This document shows, piece by piece, positions 51,314-59,563 of a stretch of DNA of 64,000 nt. Within the stretch, counting starts at the first letter, position 1; each line of letters begins with the position of its first letter. A program made the position numbers and the translations under genes. Source of the DNA: Brevundimonas sp. UBA4553 (GTDB lineage: Bacteria > Pseudomonadota > Alphaproteobacteria > Caulobacterales > Caulobacteraceae); NCBI RefSeq assembly GCF_002387245.1, contig NZ_DGLD01000016.1, positions 15,616-79,615 of the forward strand, read 5' to 3'. The notes beneath the pieces were generated by a model. It saw only the letters and a list, made by a program, of their open reading frames with translations. It did not search any database and had not been told where the DNA came from.

Positions 51314-52156
51314 TTAGACGGTTTCCGCGACGGAAGCACTAGCCCGGGCGGTTTTCACCGCATCGGCCAAGGCCTTCACCCTGGCCAGAACGCGGGGGGC
51401 CGCCGGTTCGTTCGCGGCGAGCGCGGCGGCGACTTCATCGACGAAGACCGACCCCGCCACCACCGCATCGGCCACGCGGGCGATCTCGGCGGCGCGCTCG
51501 GGCGTCTTGACGCCGAAACCGACGGCGACCGGCAGGTTCGCAGCCCTGCGCACGCGCTCGACGGCGGGCGCGACGGCGGCGGCCTGCGCCTCCTTCACCC
51601 CGGTCACGCCGGCGACTGAGACATAGTAGACAAAGCCCGAGGTGCCTTGTGCGATAACCTTCAGCCGATCATCGTCCGAGGTCGGCGTGGCTAAACGGAT
51701 CAGCGATACTTGCTGGCCGTCCAGCGCCGCCGCCAGTGGCCCGGCCTCTTCCGGCGGGCAGTCGACCACGATCAGACCGTCCACGCCCGCCCCCGCCGCG
51801 TCAGCGGCGAAGGCCTCGTAGCCATAGCTTTCGACCGGGTTCAGATAGCCCATCAGGATGACCGGGGTGGCGTCGTCGCCCTTGCGGAAGTCGGCTACCA
51901 GATCAAGCGTACCGCGCAGGGTCATACCCGCCGCCAGCCCACGCAAGGCGGCGCGCTGAATCGGCGGCCCCTCGGCCATGGGGTCCGAAAAGGCCAGACC
52001 CAGTTCGATCAGGTCGGCCCCGGCGGCGGGCAGACCGCGCAGGATTTCCAGCGCCTCATCCCGGCTGGGATCGCCGGTCATGACATAGGGAATGAAGCCG
52101 GCCCGGCCCTCGGCCTTCAGCGCGGCGAAACGGGCGTCGATACGGGCCGTGGTCAC
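51314..52156 (-). CDS. trpA: Tryptophan synthase alpha chain (Asp-to-Glu at the second catalytic acid)
   Basis: TrpA cleaves indole-3-glycerol phosphate to indole and glyceraldehyde 3-phosphate. The 280-residue TIM barrel has the first catalytic Glu51 (LIELGLAFSDPM). The position of the second, Asp60 in E. coli, is Glu62 in MAEGPPIQRA, where the usual sequence is ADGP. The GYLNPVESYG and VDGLIVVDCPPEEA blocks are normal. The start overlaps the stop of a small exported-protein gene that lies between it and trpB. Function as TrpA is expected from the cluster, with activity to be confirmed. Confidence 0.93.
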   Translation of the reverse strand: MTTARIDARFAALKAEGRAGFIPYVMTGDPSRDEALEILRGLPAAGADLIELGLAFSDPMAEGPPIQRAALRGLAAGMTLRGTLDLVADFRKGDDATPVILMGYLNPVESYGYEAFAADAAGAGVDGLIVVDCPPEEAGPLAAALDGQQVSLIRLATPTSDDDRLKVIAQGTSGFVYYVSVAGVTGVKEAQAAAVAPAVERVRRAANLPVAVGFGVKTPERAAEIARVADAVVAGSVFVDEVAAALAANEPAAPRVLARVKALADAVKTARASASVAETV

Positions 52157-52632
52157 TGAGGCGTCGCTCCCCCGGCCGGCTGCCCGGCGCAGACGTTCCC
52201 CGGAATGGTGGCGAAGCCGAGATAGCCCGGCGATTCCGGCGCTGCCGGACCGGCAGTGTCATAGAAGGCCACCATCTGCATGCCGTCGCAGACGCCCCCC
52301 TCCTTGCGTCGGATCAGGACCACACGGTTGTCATCGCCGCCCGCCGTCAGCCAGCCCTGGCTTTCGAAGTGAGCGATGTAGGTTTCCGCAAGGGCGCCGA
52401 TGCCGGCCAGCGGCGCGGTCACGCAGAAGGCCCGGCCGTTGAGGCCGTGCAGGTTTCCGCAGTCCGGCGACGGCTGGGCTGCGCCCAGCAACGGCGTGTC
52501 GGTCGCAGGAGCTCCCTGCGGTCCGGGTGCGGCCGCCTGGGGCGCTGGTGCGGCGGGCGCAGCCTGCGTCCTGGCCAGGGTCAGCGTCGGCGACAGGGTG
52601 ACGGCCAAGGCCGCGATCAGAAGGGTCTTCAT
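52153..52632 (-). CDS. Small exported protein encoded between trpB and trpA
   Basis: The 159-residue protein has a signal peptide (MKTLLIAALAVTLSPTLTLA, cleavage near ARTQ), a Pro/Ala/Gln linker to about 50 and a compact domain with four cysteines (SPDCGNLHG, AFCVTAP, GGVCDGM, GNVCAGQ), suggesting two periplasmic disulfides. The ATG at 52632 follows the trpB stop by two bases; its own stop overlaps the trpA start (ATGA). It is therefore cotranscribed with the tryptophan synthase genes although it is exported. No family is recognised. Confidence 0.8.
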   Translation of the reverse strand: MKTLLIAALAVTLSPTLTLARTQAAPAAPAPQAAAPGPQGAPATDTPLLGAAQPSPDCGNLHGLNGRAFCVTAPLAGIGALAETYIAHFESQGWLTAGGDDNRVVLIRRKEGGVCDGMQMVAFYDTAGPAAPESPGYLGFATIPGNVCAGQPAGGATPQ

Positions 52633-52634
52633 GC

Positions 52635-53849
52635 TCAAAGCTCCACGCCCAGGTGTTTGGCCACGGTGAAAATGTCCTTGTCGCCTCGCCCCGACAGGAC
52701 CAGCACGACGTCGCCGCCCTTGCCGACCTCCTTCGCGACTTCGCCGATGCGGGCGAGCGCGTGCGAGGGCTCCAGCGCCGGGATGATGCCTTCCAGCCTC
52801 GACAGCATCTGGAAGGCCTCCAGCGCCTCGTCGTCGGTGGCCGACAGGTATTCGCCGCGCCCCAGATCGTTCAGCCAGGCGTGCTCAGGACCGATGCCCG
52901 GGTAGTCCAGACCGGCAGAGATCGAGTGACCCTCCAGGATCTGACCGTCGGCGTCCTGCAAAAGATAGGTGCGGTTGCCGTGCAGCACGCCGGGGCGGCC
53001 GCCCTTCAGGCTGGCCGCGTGTTCGGGCGTGTCCAGACCATGGCCCGCCGCCTCGACGCCGATCAGGCGCACGCCCTCGTCCTCGATGAAGGGGTGCATG
53101 GCGCCGATGGCGTTGGAGCCGCCGCCGATGCAGGCCACTACGGCGTCAGGAAGACGGCCGATCTGATCCCGCGACTGTCGCCTGATCTCCTTGCCGATGA
53201 CCGATTGGAAGTCGCGCACCATGGCCGGATAGGGGGCCGGGCCCGCCGCCGTGCCGATAATGTAATAGGTGTCCTCGACGTTGGTGACCCAGTCACGCAT
53301 CGCCTCGTTCATGGCGTCCTTCAGCGTCGCCGCTCCCGCCGTCACGGCTTCTACCTCGGCCCCCAGCAGCTTCATGCGGAAGACGTTGGGCTGCTGACGT
53401 TCGACGTCGACCGCGCCCATATAGACGGTGCAGGGCAGGCCGAAACGGGCGCAGACGGTGGCCGAGGCCACGCCGTGCTGACCCGCGCCGGTCTCGGCGA
53501 TGATCCGCGTCTTGCCCATGCGGCGGGCCAGCAGGATCTGGCCCATGCAGTTGTTGATCTTGTGCGCGCCCGTGTGGTTCAGGTCCTCGCGCTTCAACCA
53601 GATCTTGGCCCCGCCGAAATGGTCGGTCAGGCGCTCGGCGAAATAGAGCGGGCTCTCGCGACCGACATAGTGGGTCAGGAAGCCGTCCAGCTCGGCCTGG
53701 AAGCTGGGGTCGGCCCTGGCCGCCTCATAGGCCGCATTCAGCTCGTGAATCAGCGGCATCAAGGTCTCGGGCACGAAGCGGCCGCCATAGGGACCGAAGC
53801 GGCCCTCGGCGTCAGGCCAAGCGTAAGAATTCGGGAGGATTGCGTTCAC
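52635..53849 (-). CDS. trpB: Tryptophan synthase beta chain
   Basis: TrpB condenses indole with serine to tryptophan using pyridoxal phosphate. The 404-residue protein has the PLP lysine 97 in EDLNHTGAHKINN, the phosphate-binding GGGSNAIGAM, and the catalytic region SVTD-like block SHALARIGEVAKE. It lies 33 bases after trpF. Downstream, a small exported protein gene separates it from trpA, unlike the usual direct trpBA coupling. Confidence 0.97.
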   Translation of the reverse strand: MNAILPNSYAWPDAEGRFGPYGGRFVPETLMPLIHELNAAYEAARADPSFQAELDGFLTHYVGRESPLYFAERLTDHFGGAKIWLKREDLNHTGAHKINNCMGQILLARRMGKTRIIAETGAGQHGVASATVCARFGLPCTVYMGAVDVERQQPNVFRMKLLGAEVEAVTAGAATLKDAMNEAMRDWVTNVEDTYYIIGTAAGPAPYPAMVRDFQSVIGKEIRRQSRDQIGRLPDAVVACIGGGSNAIGAMHPFIEDEGVRLIGVEAAGHGLDTPEHAASLKGGRPGVLHGNRTYLLQDADGQILEGHSISAGLDYPGIGPEHAWLNDLGRGEYLSATDDEALEAFQMLSRLEGIIPALEPSHALARIGEVAKEVGKGGDVVLVLSGRGDKDIFTVAKHLGVEL

Positions 53850-53881
53850 GAGCGGCAGTCTTTCGCGGGAAGGCGACGAAA

Positions 53882-54520
53882 TCAGGACCGGGATACGGCC
53901 TTGAGGAAGGCGTGGATCAGGTCACGGTCCTTAACACCGGGCGCGCTTTCGACGCCAGAGGAGACATCGACCAAGGGCGCCCCCGAAATCCGCACCGCCT
54001 CGGTGACATTTTGCGGATCCAGCCCACCTGCGAGGAACCAGTGTGCCGGCAACGTCCGATCCTGCATCAGCGCCCAGTCGAACGAAGCGCCCACCCCGCC
54101 GGGCAGGTGCGAACCCTCAGGCGGCCTGGCGTCGAACAGCAGATGGTCGGCCACACCGGCCCAGTCGGGCACGCTGGCGAAGTCAGCCCCTGTCCGGATC
54201 GGCAGGGCCTTGATGATCCCCGCCCCCGTCAACCGCCGCACCTCGGCCGCGCGCTCGGGCGTCTCGTGGCCATGCAGTTGGATCAGGTCGGGCCGCAGGA
54301 TCAGCCCCACCTCGGTCAGCAGGGCGTCGTCGGGATCGACCAGCACGGCGACGATCTTGGCCCGTTTCCGCGCCCGGTCGAACAGGGTCGCGGCGTGCAG
54401 CGGCGGAATGTGGCGCGGGCTCTTCTCGAACACCACCGCCCCGACAAAGGCCGCGCCGCCGTGCAGCGCCGCCTCCAGCGTCTCGGGCGTCGTCAGTCCG
54501 CAGATCTTGGCCAAGGTCAT
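53882..54520 (-). CDS. trpF: Phosphoribosylanthranilate isomerase
   Basis: TrpF isomerises N-(5-phosphoribosyl)anthranilate in tryptophan synthesis. The 212-residue TIM barrel has the catalytic Cys in LAKICGLTTPE (Cys7) and the Asp-containing DARPPEGSHLPGG. WFLAGGLDPQNV is the phosphate-binding block. The ATG at 54520 is used; a longer in-frame extension enters the oxidoreductase gene in another frame and is rejected. It opens the trpF-trpB-trpA-accD-folC cluster. Confidence 0.95.
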   Translation of the reverse strand: MTLAKICGLTTPETLEAALHGGAAFVGAVVFEKSPRHIPPLHAATLFDRARKRAKIVAVLVDPDDALLTEVGLILRPDLIQLHGHETPERAAEVRRLTGAGIIKALPIRTGADFASVPDWAGVADHLLFDARPPEGSHLPGGVGASFDWALMQDRTLPAHWFLAGGLDPQNVTEAVRISGAPLVDVSSGVESAPGVKDRDLIHAFLKAVSRS

Positions 54521-54569
54521 GGAATGGAGGTGCGCGAGCGCGGGCGCGGGGTCAAGCCGGCAAGACGGA

Positions 54570-55784
54570 TCACAGCCGATACAGGTCGGCGTCGGCGTCC
54601 GCGCCACCGCGGAGCGCCGCTCCAACGATCTGGCTGGCGATGACGGAATAGGTGATGCCGTTGCCGCCAAAACCCATGACCGCCCAGGCGTGGTCCAGGT
54701 CGGGTACGGGGGCGATGGACGGCAGGCCCGTGGCGCTTTCACCGAACGCCCCCGCCCAGGCGTAGTCCACCTCGAATTCCACCGCCGGCAACAGACGACG
54801 CAGCTTGTCGGCGATGGCCGCGCATTTGCGTTTCAGCTTCTTCGGATCCGCGTGCGCCTCGGGATCAGCCTCGTCCTCGCCGCCTGCGATCAGCCGCCCG
54901 TCGCCGCCCATGCGCAAGTAGAGGTAGGGGTCGGAGCCCTCCCAGACCAGAGTGTCGCGCAGCCACGCCGGGCATCGGACGCGTGGGTTGGTCGCCAGCG
55001 CCCAGGTCGAGATCACTTCTGCGCCCGGGGTCGGCACGCCTCTGGGAAACTCATAGCCGCAGCAGAAGACGACCTGACGCGCCCGCACCGCGTGCCCTGC
55101 ATCAGTCAGCAGGGTCACGCCCTCGGGATCGCTGGCCGCCTGAAGCGCCTCGACCGGAGAGAATATCCGTGCGCCCGCTGTCGCCGCTCGGCGCAGCAGC
55201 CCGGCCGCCAGGCGCGCCGGATCGGCGCTCGCCGCTCCCTGGCTGAGGATCGCGCCAGTGCGGTCGATTCCGAACTGCTCTCCTAGGTTGGAGGGGCCCA
55301 GAAAGACGCTGTCCAAGCCGAGCGCCGTCCGCGCCTCGGCTTCCAGGTCCAGCGCTCGACGGCCATAGGCGTCGCCGGCCAGATAGAGCGCCGCCTTGTC
55401 TTTCAGACCACAGCGTATGCCTTCATCCGCCACGATCCTTTTCAACGCCCCAACCGCCGCCCATGAGCGGCGATAGGCGCGATGCGCCTTGTCCGGCCCG
55501 ATCCGTTGCGACAGGAGGGTCAGAGGCAGGTCGATCTCCCATTGCAGCATGGCCGTCGAAGCCATGGTCGAGCCGGTCAGGGGCGGACGGCGGTCCAGCA
55601 CCACGACCGCATGATCCCGGCTTAACTCATGGGCCATGAAGGCGCCGCTGATCCCGGCCCCGACCACCGCCACGTCACAGACCACCGCCTCGCCCAGAGG
55701 CCGGGCAGGCACGCCCAGGCCGGAACTGTCGGCCCATAGCGAACGGCCGGTGCGCAGGTCGCGTTTCGGGGTCACGGCGGTCAT
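54570..55784 (-). CDS. FAD-dependent amine/amino-acid oxidoreductase (DAO family)
   Basis: The 404-residue protein has the FAD-binding motif VAVVGAGISGAFMAHELSRD at about 36-55. A DAO-type substrate domain follows, and the FAD-closing C-terminal block is HAWAVMGFGGNGITYSVIAS. No signal is present. Such enzymes oxidise amino acids, sarcosine, betaine intermediates or glycerol phosphate. The substrate is not clear. It ends 49 bases before the trpF start on the same strand, but a trp role is not implied. Confidence 0.85.
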   Translation of the reverse strand: MTAVTPKRDLRTGRSLWADSSGLGVPARPLGEAVVCDVAVVGAGISGAFMAHELSRDHAVVVLDRRPPLTGSTMASTAMLQWEIDLPLTLLSQRIGPDKAHRAYRRSWAAVGALKRIVADEGIRCGLKDKAALYLAGDAYGRRALDLEAEARTALGLDSVFLGPSNLGEQFGIDRTGAILSQGAASADPARLAAGLLRRAATAGARIFSPVEALQAASDPEGVTLLTDAGHAVRARQVVFCCGYEFPRGVPTPGAEVISTWALATNPRVRCPAWLRDTLVWEGSDPYLYLRMGGDGRLIAGGEDEADPEAHADPKKLKRKCAAIADKLRRLLPAVEFEVDYAWAGAFGESATGLPSIAPVPDLDHAWAVMGFGGNGITYSVIASQIVGAALRGGADADADLYRL

Positions 55785-55824
55785 GGAGGTCTCCGCTGGA
55801 AAGCGGAGCCTTAAATCCTCAGCC

Positions 55825-56571
55825 CTACGCCGGTTCCGCGAAGATCAGCTCGATCTCTTCCGACGTCAGCAGTCGCCATTGGCCCGGCGTCAAATCGTCC
55901 GGCAGGACCAGGCCGCCCAGCCGCTCGCGGTGCAGGGCCTCGACGTGGTTGCCGGCGGCGGCGAACATGCGGCGCACCTGATGATAGCGACCTTCGGTCA
56001 CCGTCAGCAGGGCCTCGGTCGGCGACACCACCTCGAGAATGGCGGGCGACAGCGGCTTGTCCTCGCCCTCCAGCACCAGGTCGCCCGAGGCGAACAGCGC
56101 GCCTTCGGTCCCGGTCAGAGGCCGCGCCAGCGTCGCGCGATAGACCTTGGCCACGTGGCGCTTGGGCGAAATCACCCGATGCAGCAGGTCGCCGTCGTCG
56201 GTCAGCAGCAGCAGGCCCGAGGTCTGCTTGTCCAGCCGCCCGATGGTCGAGATGGCCGGATCGCGACGCTTCCACCGATCCGGCAGGATGTCATAGACCA
56301 GCGCCCCGTCTTCCTTGCGCGAACAGGTCATGCCCAGCGGCTTGTTCAGCAGCATGACCAGACCGGCCACAGGGTCCAGCGGCTCGCCGTCGATCTCCAT
56401 CCGCGTCGGCAGGTCGGGCGTCACCGGGATGCGCTTGGACACGTCGGTCAGATCGGCGCCGTCCAGCACGATGCCGCCCGCCTTGCCCATCCGCGCCATC
56501 TCGGTCCGAGAGCCGTAGCCCATCGAACCGAGCAGCTTGTCCACGCGGCTCGTGGGGGTCTTGGCCGCCAC
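55825..56571 (-). CDS. rRNA pseudouridine synthase, RsuA/RluB family
   Basis: This 248-residue protein has an N-terminal S4 RNA-binding domain (SRVDKLLGSMGYGSRTEMAR). The catalytic domain has KPLGMTCSRKED, then IGRLDKQTSGLLLLTDDGDL with the catalytic Asp. GRYHQVRRMFAAAGN is family-conserved. The short length resembles RsuA (16S U516); RluE- or RluB-like specificity cannot be excluded. It starts with GTG at 56571, directly next to the TAG of the upstream methyltransferase gene. Confidence 0.9.
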   Translation of the reverse strand: MAAKTPTSRVDKLLGSMGYGSRTEMARMGKAGGIVLDGADLTDVSKRIPVTPDLPTRMEIDGEPLDPVAGLVMLLNKPLGMTCSRKEDGALVYDILPDRWKRRDPAISTIGRLDKQTSGLLLLTDDGDLLHRVISPKRHVAKVYRATLARPLTGTEGALFASGDLVLEGEDKPLSPAILEVVSPTEALLTVTEGRYHQVRRMFAAAGNHVEALHRERLGGLVLPDDLTPGQWRLLTSEEIELIFAEPA

Positions 56572-57471
56572 CTACTTCACCGCCTCAAAGATCTTGTAGC
56601 CGCCCTTGTCGAGCAGCGGCTTGACCCGCTTGAAGGCCGCGTTCAGCTCGGCCTCGTAGGGCAGGTGCCGATTGGCCACTAGCCACAGCACGCCGCCGGT
56701 CTTCAGCAGGGCCGCCGCCTGACGGATGAAGTTCTGGCCCAGGCGCCGGTCCTCGGTCCCGCCGTCATGGAAGGGCGGATTGCTGACGATGAAATTCAGC
56801 TCGCCCTCGGTCGCCAGGGTGCGCACATCGGCCCATTCAAAGGCGGCGCGCGGGTCCTCGACGTTCTTCTTCGCCGCCGCGATGGCGCGCCGGTCGATGT
56901 CGACCAGACGCAAGGACGTCACCGCCGGCGAGCGCAGCGCCACAAGCGACAGCGCCCCGAAACCGCAGCCCAGATCGGCGCCCGCCCCCTTCAGCGGCGG
57001 CATGACCTCGGCCAGCAGGGCCGTGCCCGGATCGACCCGGTCCCAGGCGAAGACGCCGGGTTGAGACCAGGCTTCCAGCCCCTCGACCTGTCGCAGCCCG
57101 CCCGCTGCAATGGCCGCATCCAGACCATTTATGCTCTCGGGCCGGGTGACGACGCAGCGGCGATGGTGGGCCTTGGCGGTCTCGCCGACTTCCAGACCAA
57201 AATCCTTCAACTCCTTGCCCAGACGCGAGCCGCCCTTGCTCTTGTGCGCCATGACGTCGAGGCGTCCGCCGACCTTCAGCGCGCGCAGCGCCATGGCCAG
57301 GGTATAGCGCCGTTCCACCACGCCGGGCGGAGCATAGATCATCGCCTCGTCCACCGAACCGGGAGCGAGGTCTTCCAGCGAAATCGAGCCAGGGATCAGG
57401 GGCGAGGTCTGCTGGGCGCCGGTCGGAACGTCGAACACCGCCGGCGGGCGGCCATAAAGGATCGTGGTCAT
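56572..57471 (-). CDS. RsmC-like class I methyltransferase (16S rRNA guanine-N2 type)
   Basis: RsmC/RlmG-type enzymes methylate guanine N2 in rRNA. The 299-residue protein has a C-terminal Rossmann domain with ADLGCGFGALSLVALRS (motif I), VDIDRRAIAAAKKN and the N-P-P-F catalytic motif in FIVSNPPFHDGG. The N-terminal half (about 1-150) resembles the guanine-recognition domain of this family. It abuts the RsuA-like gene on the same strand, so the two rRNA-modifying enzymes are likely one unit. Confidence 0.86.
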   Translation of the reverse strand: MTTILYGRPPAVFDVPTGAQQTSPLIPGSISLEDLAPGSVDEAMIYAPPGVVERRYTLAMALRALKVGGRLDVMAHKSKGGSRLGKELKDFGLEVGETAKAHHRRCVVTRPESINGLDAAIAAGGLRQVEGLEAWSQPGVFAWDRVDPGTALLAEVMPPLKGAGADLGCGFGALSLVALRSPAVTSLRLVDIDRRAIAAAKKNVEDPRAAFEWADVRTLATEGELNFIVSNPPFHDGGTEDRRLGQNFIRQAAALLKTGGVLWLVANRHLPYEAELNAAFKRVKPLLDKGGYKIFEAVK

Positions 57472-57520
57472 GGGGCGGGCCTATAACGCTTTCCTCCCTG
57501 TTCGCGAAGCGCCCACGCCC

Positions 57521-57638
57521 CCGTCATCCCGGGGCTGCGCAGCAGAACCCGGGACCCAGACGCCCGCTCTCGCGGTGATGCGGCGTCATGACCCTCCGCC
57601 TGGGTCCCGGATCGGCCTGCGGCCGTCCGGGATGACGG
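57521..57638. repeat. Long imperfect inverted repeat upstream of recQ
   Basis: The left arm (57521-57560) starts CCGTCATCCCGGGG and ends GAACCCGGGACCCAG. The right arm (57600-57638) starts CTGGGTCCCGGAT and ends CCGTCCGGGATGACGG. The two ends match almost perfectly as inverted copies across a 39-base middle. It has the look of a palindromic intergenic element (REP/RUP-like) and has no coding sense. It lies between the divergent methyltransferase and recQ genes, 50 bases before the recQ start. Confidence 0.75.
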
Positions 57639-57688
57639 CAGAACTGTGCAAGGGTGACACCCCGGAACGGATCAGGCACAACCCGCCG

Positions 57689-59563
57689 ATGCTCGCAGAC
57701 CCCATCCCTTCCGTTTCGGCCGCTCCGCTTGACCTGAGCGCCGCGCGCGAGGTTCTGGGACGGGTGTGGGGGCACGCCGACTTCCGCGGCCTGCAAGCCC
57801 ATGTCGTGGCCGAGGTTCTGGCCGGACGCGATGTCATGGCCGTGCTGCCGACCGGCGGCGGCAAGAGCGTCTGCTATCAGATCCCCGCCATCCTGCGCCC
57901 CGGCGTCGGTCTGGTGGTGTCGCCGCTGATCGCCCTGATGACCGATCAGGTCGAGGCCCTCAAGCAGCAGGGCGTGGCCGCCGCCCGCCTCGATTCCGGC
58001 GTGCCGATGGAGGAACGCTCCGCCATCTGGCGCGCCGCGCGCTCCGGCGAACTGGACCTGCTCTACGTCTCGCCCGAAGGCCTGGCCGCCGGCTCCATGC
58101 TGGAGCGGCTGTCCGAGATCGACCTCAGCCTGATCGCCATCGACGAGGCCCACTGCGTCAGTCAGTGGGGCCACGACTTCCGCCCCGATTATCGCTCGCT
58201 GGGCCGTCTGGCCGAGATCTTCCCCGGCGTCCCGCGCATCGCCGTCACCGCCACCGCCGACGCCCGCACGCGCGACGACATCCTCGCCTCCCTGCGTCTG
58301 GGCGAGGCCCGCGTCTTCGTCGACAGCTTCGCCCGCCCGAACCTGCAGCTGTCCGCCGAGCGCAAGATCAACGGCTCGCGCGCCCGCACCGACGCCGCCG
58401 TGGTCGAGCTGGTGCGCGAGCGGCGTGGCAAGTCGGGCGTAGTCTATTGCGGCAGCCGCGACGGCTGCGAGCGCGTGGCGCAAACCCTGCGCGACGCCGG
58501 CACCAACGCCATCGCCTATCACGCCGGCTTCGACGCCAAGGACCGCGACCGGCGGCTGGAACGGTTCCTGGCCGAAGACGGGGCCGTCATGGTCGCCACG
58601 ATCGCCTTCGGCATGGGGGTGGACAAGCCCGACGTCCGCTTCGTCATCCACGCCGACCCGCCGGGTTCACTGGAAGCCTACTGGCAGGAGATCGGCCGCG
58701 CCGGACGCGACGGCGAACCCGCCGAGGGCATCACCCTCTACGGCCCTTCCGACATCGCCTGGTCACTGCGCCGCCTCGAAGGTCGCCCCATGGCCGAGGA
58801 GGTCAAGCAGGTCCAGACCCGCAAGGTGCGCCAGCTGTTCGCCATGCTGGACGGCGCCGTCTGCCGCCCTCAGGCCGTGCGCCGCTACTTCGGCGAGACC
58901 GACGCTGCGCCCTGCGGCGTCTGCGATATCTGCGGCGACCCGCCCGCCACCTTCGACGCCGTGGTTCCGGCGCAGAAGGCCCTGGCGGCGGTGCAGCGTC
59001 TGGGCGAACGCTTTGGCCGAACCCGCGTGGTCGACCACCTGCTGGCCAAGACCAAGGACGTCCAGAACTGGGAGTCGAATCTCTCTACCTGGGGCATCGG
59101 CGCCGACCTGTCGCTGACCGCCTGGCGCGACGTCATCGATCACCTGCTGTTCGAGGGCCTTCTGGTCGAGGACCCGAACGAGGGCAAGCCCATCATCCAG
59201 TTGGGCGACTCTGACGCTGTCCGCGCCGTCTATCGCGGCGAACGTCCCATTCAGGTGCGCAAGGCCCCGGTCCGCGTGGTCGAGACCGAACGCCCGCGCC
59301 GCAACGCCGGCCGCAACCTGGCCGCCGAAGCCCTGGACACAGACGTCCGCGCCCGCTTCGAGGTCCTGCGCGCCTGGCGCCGCGACCGCGCCGCCGAGCA
59401 GCATGTCCCCCCCTATGTCATCTTCCAGGACAAGACCCTGGTCGAGATCGCCCTCAGCGAGCCCCGCAACCTCGACGCCCTCGGCCGCATCTCCGGCGTC
59501 GGCGCCGGCAAGCTGGAACGCTACGGCAAGGGCGTGCTGGAGGCGCTTTCGGCCGCAGCCTGA
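57689..59563 (+). CDS. recQ: ATP-dependent DNA helicase RecQ
   Basis: RecQ is a 3'-5' DNA helicase for recombination and fork repair. The 624-residue protein has Walker A PTGGGKSVCYQIPA, the DEAH box IDEAHCVSQWGHDFRPDY, motif VI GRAGRDGEP, the zinc Cys cluster (CGVCDICGDP), an RQC domain and a C-terminal HRDC domain (near VIFQDKTLVEIAL). The ATG at 57689 is selected because upstream in-frame sequence includes the inverted repeat. Its last 43 bases overlap the convergent lipoprotein gene. Confidence 0.95.
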   Translation: MLADPIPSVSAAPLDLSAAREVLGRVWGHADFRGLQAHVVAEVLAGRDVMAVLPTGGGKSVCYQIPAILRPGVGLVVSPLIALMTDQVEALKQQGVAAARLDSGVPMEERSAIWRAARSGELDLLYVSPEGLAAGSMLERLSEIDLSLIAIDEAHCVSQWGHDFRPDYRSLGRLAEIFPGVPRIAVTATADARTRDDILASLRLGEARVFVDSFARPNLQLSAERKINGSRARTDAAVVELVRERRGKSGVVYCGSRDGCERVAQTLRDAGTNAIAYHAGFDAKDRDRRLERFLAEDGAVMVATIAFGMGVDKPDVRFVIHADPPGSLEAYWQEIGRAGRDGEPAEGITLYGPSDIAWSLRRLEGRPMAEEVKQVQTRKVRQLFAMLDGAVCRPQAVRRYFGETDAAPCGVCDICGDPPATFDAVVPAQKALAAVQRLGERFGRTRVVDHLLAKTKDVQNWESNLSTWGIGADLSLTAWRDVIDHLLFEGLLVEDPNEGKPIIQLGDSDAVRAVYRGERPIQVRKAPVRVVETERPRRNAGRNLAAEALDTDVRARFEVLRAWRRDRAAEQHVPPYVIFQDKTLVEIALSEPRNLDALGRISGVGAGKLERYGKGVLEALSAAA

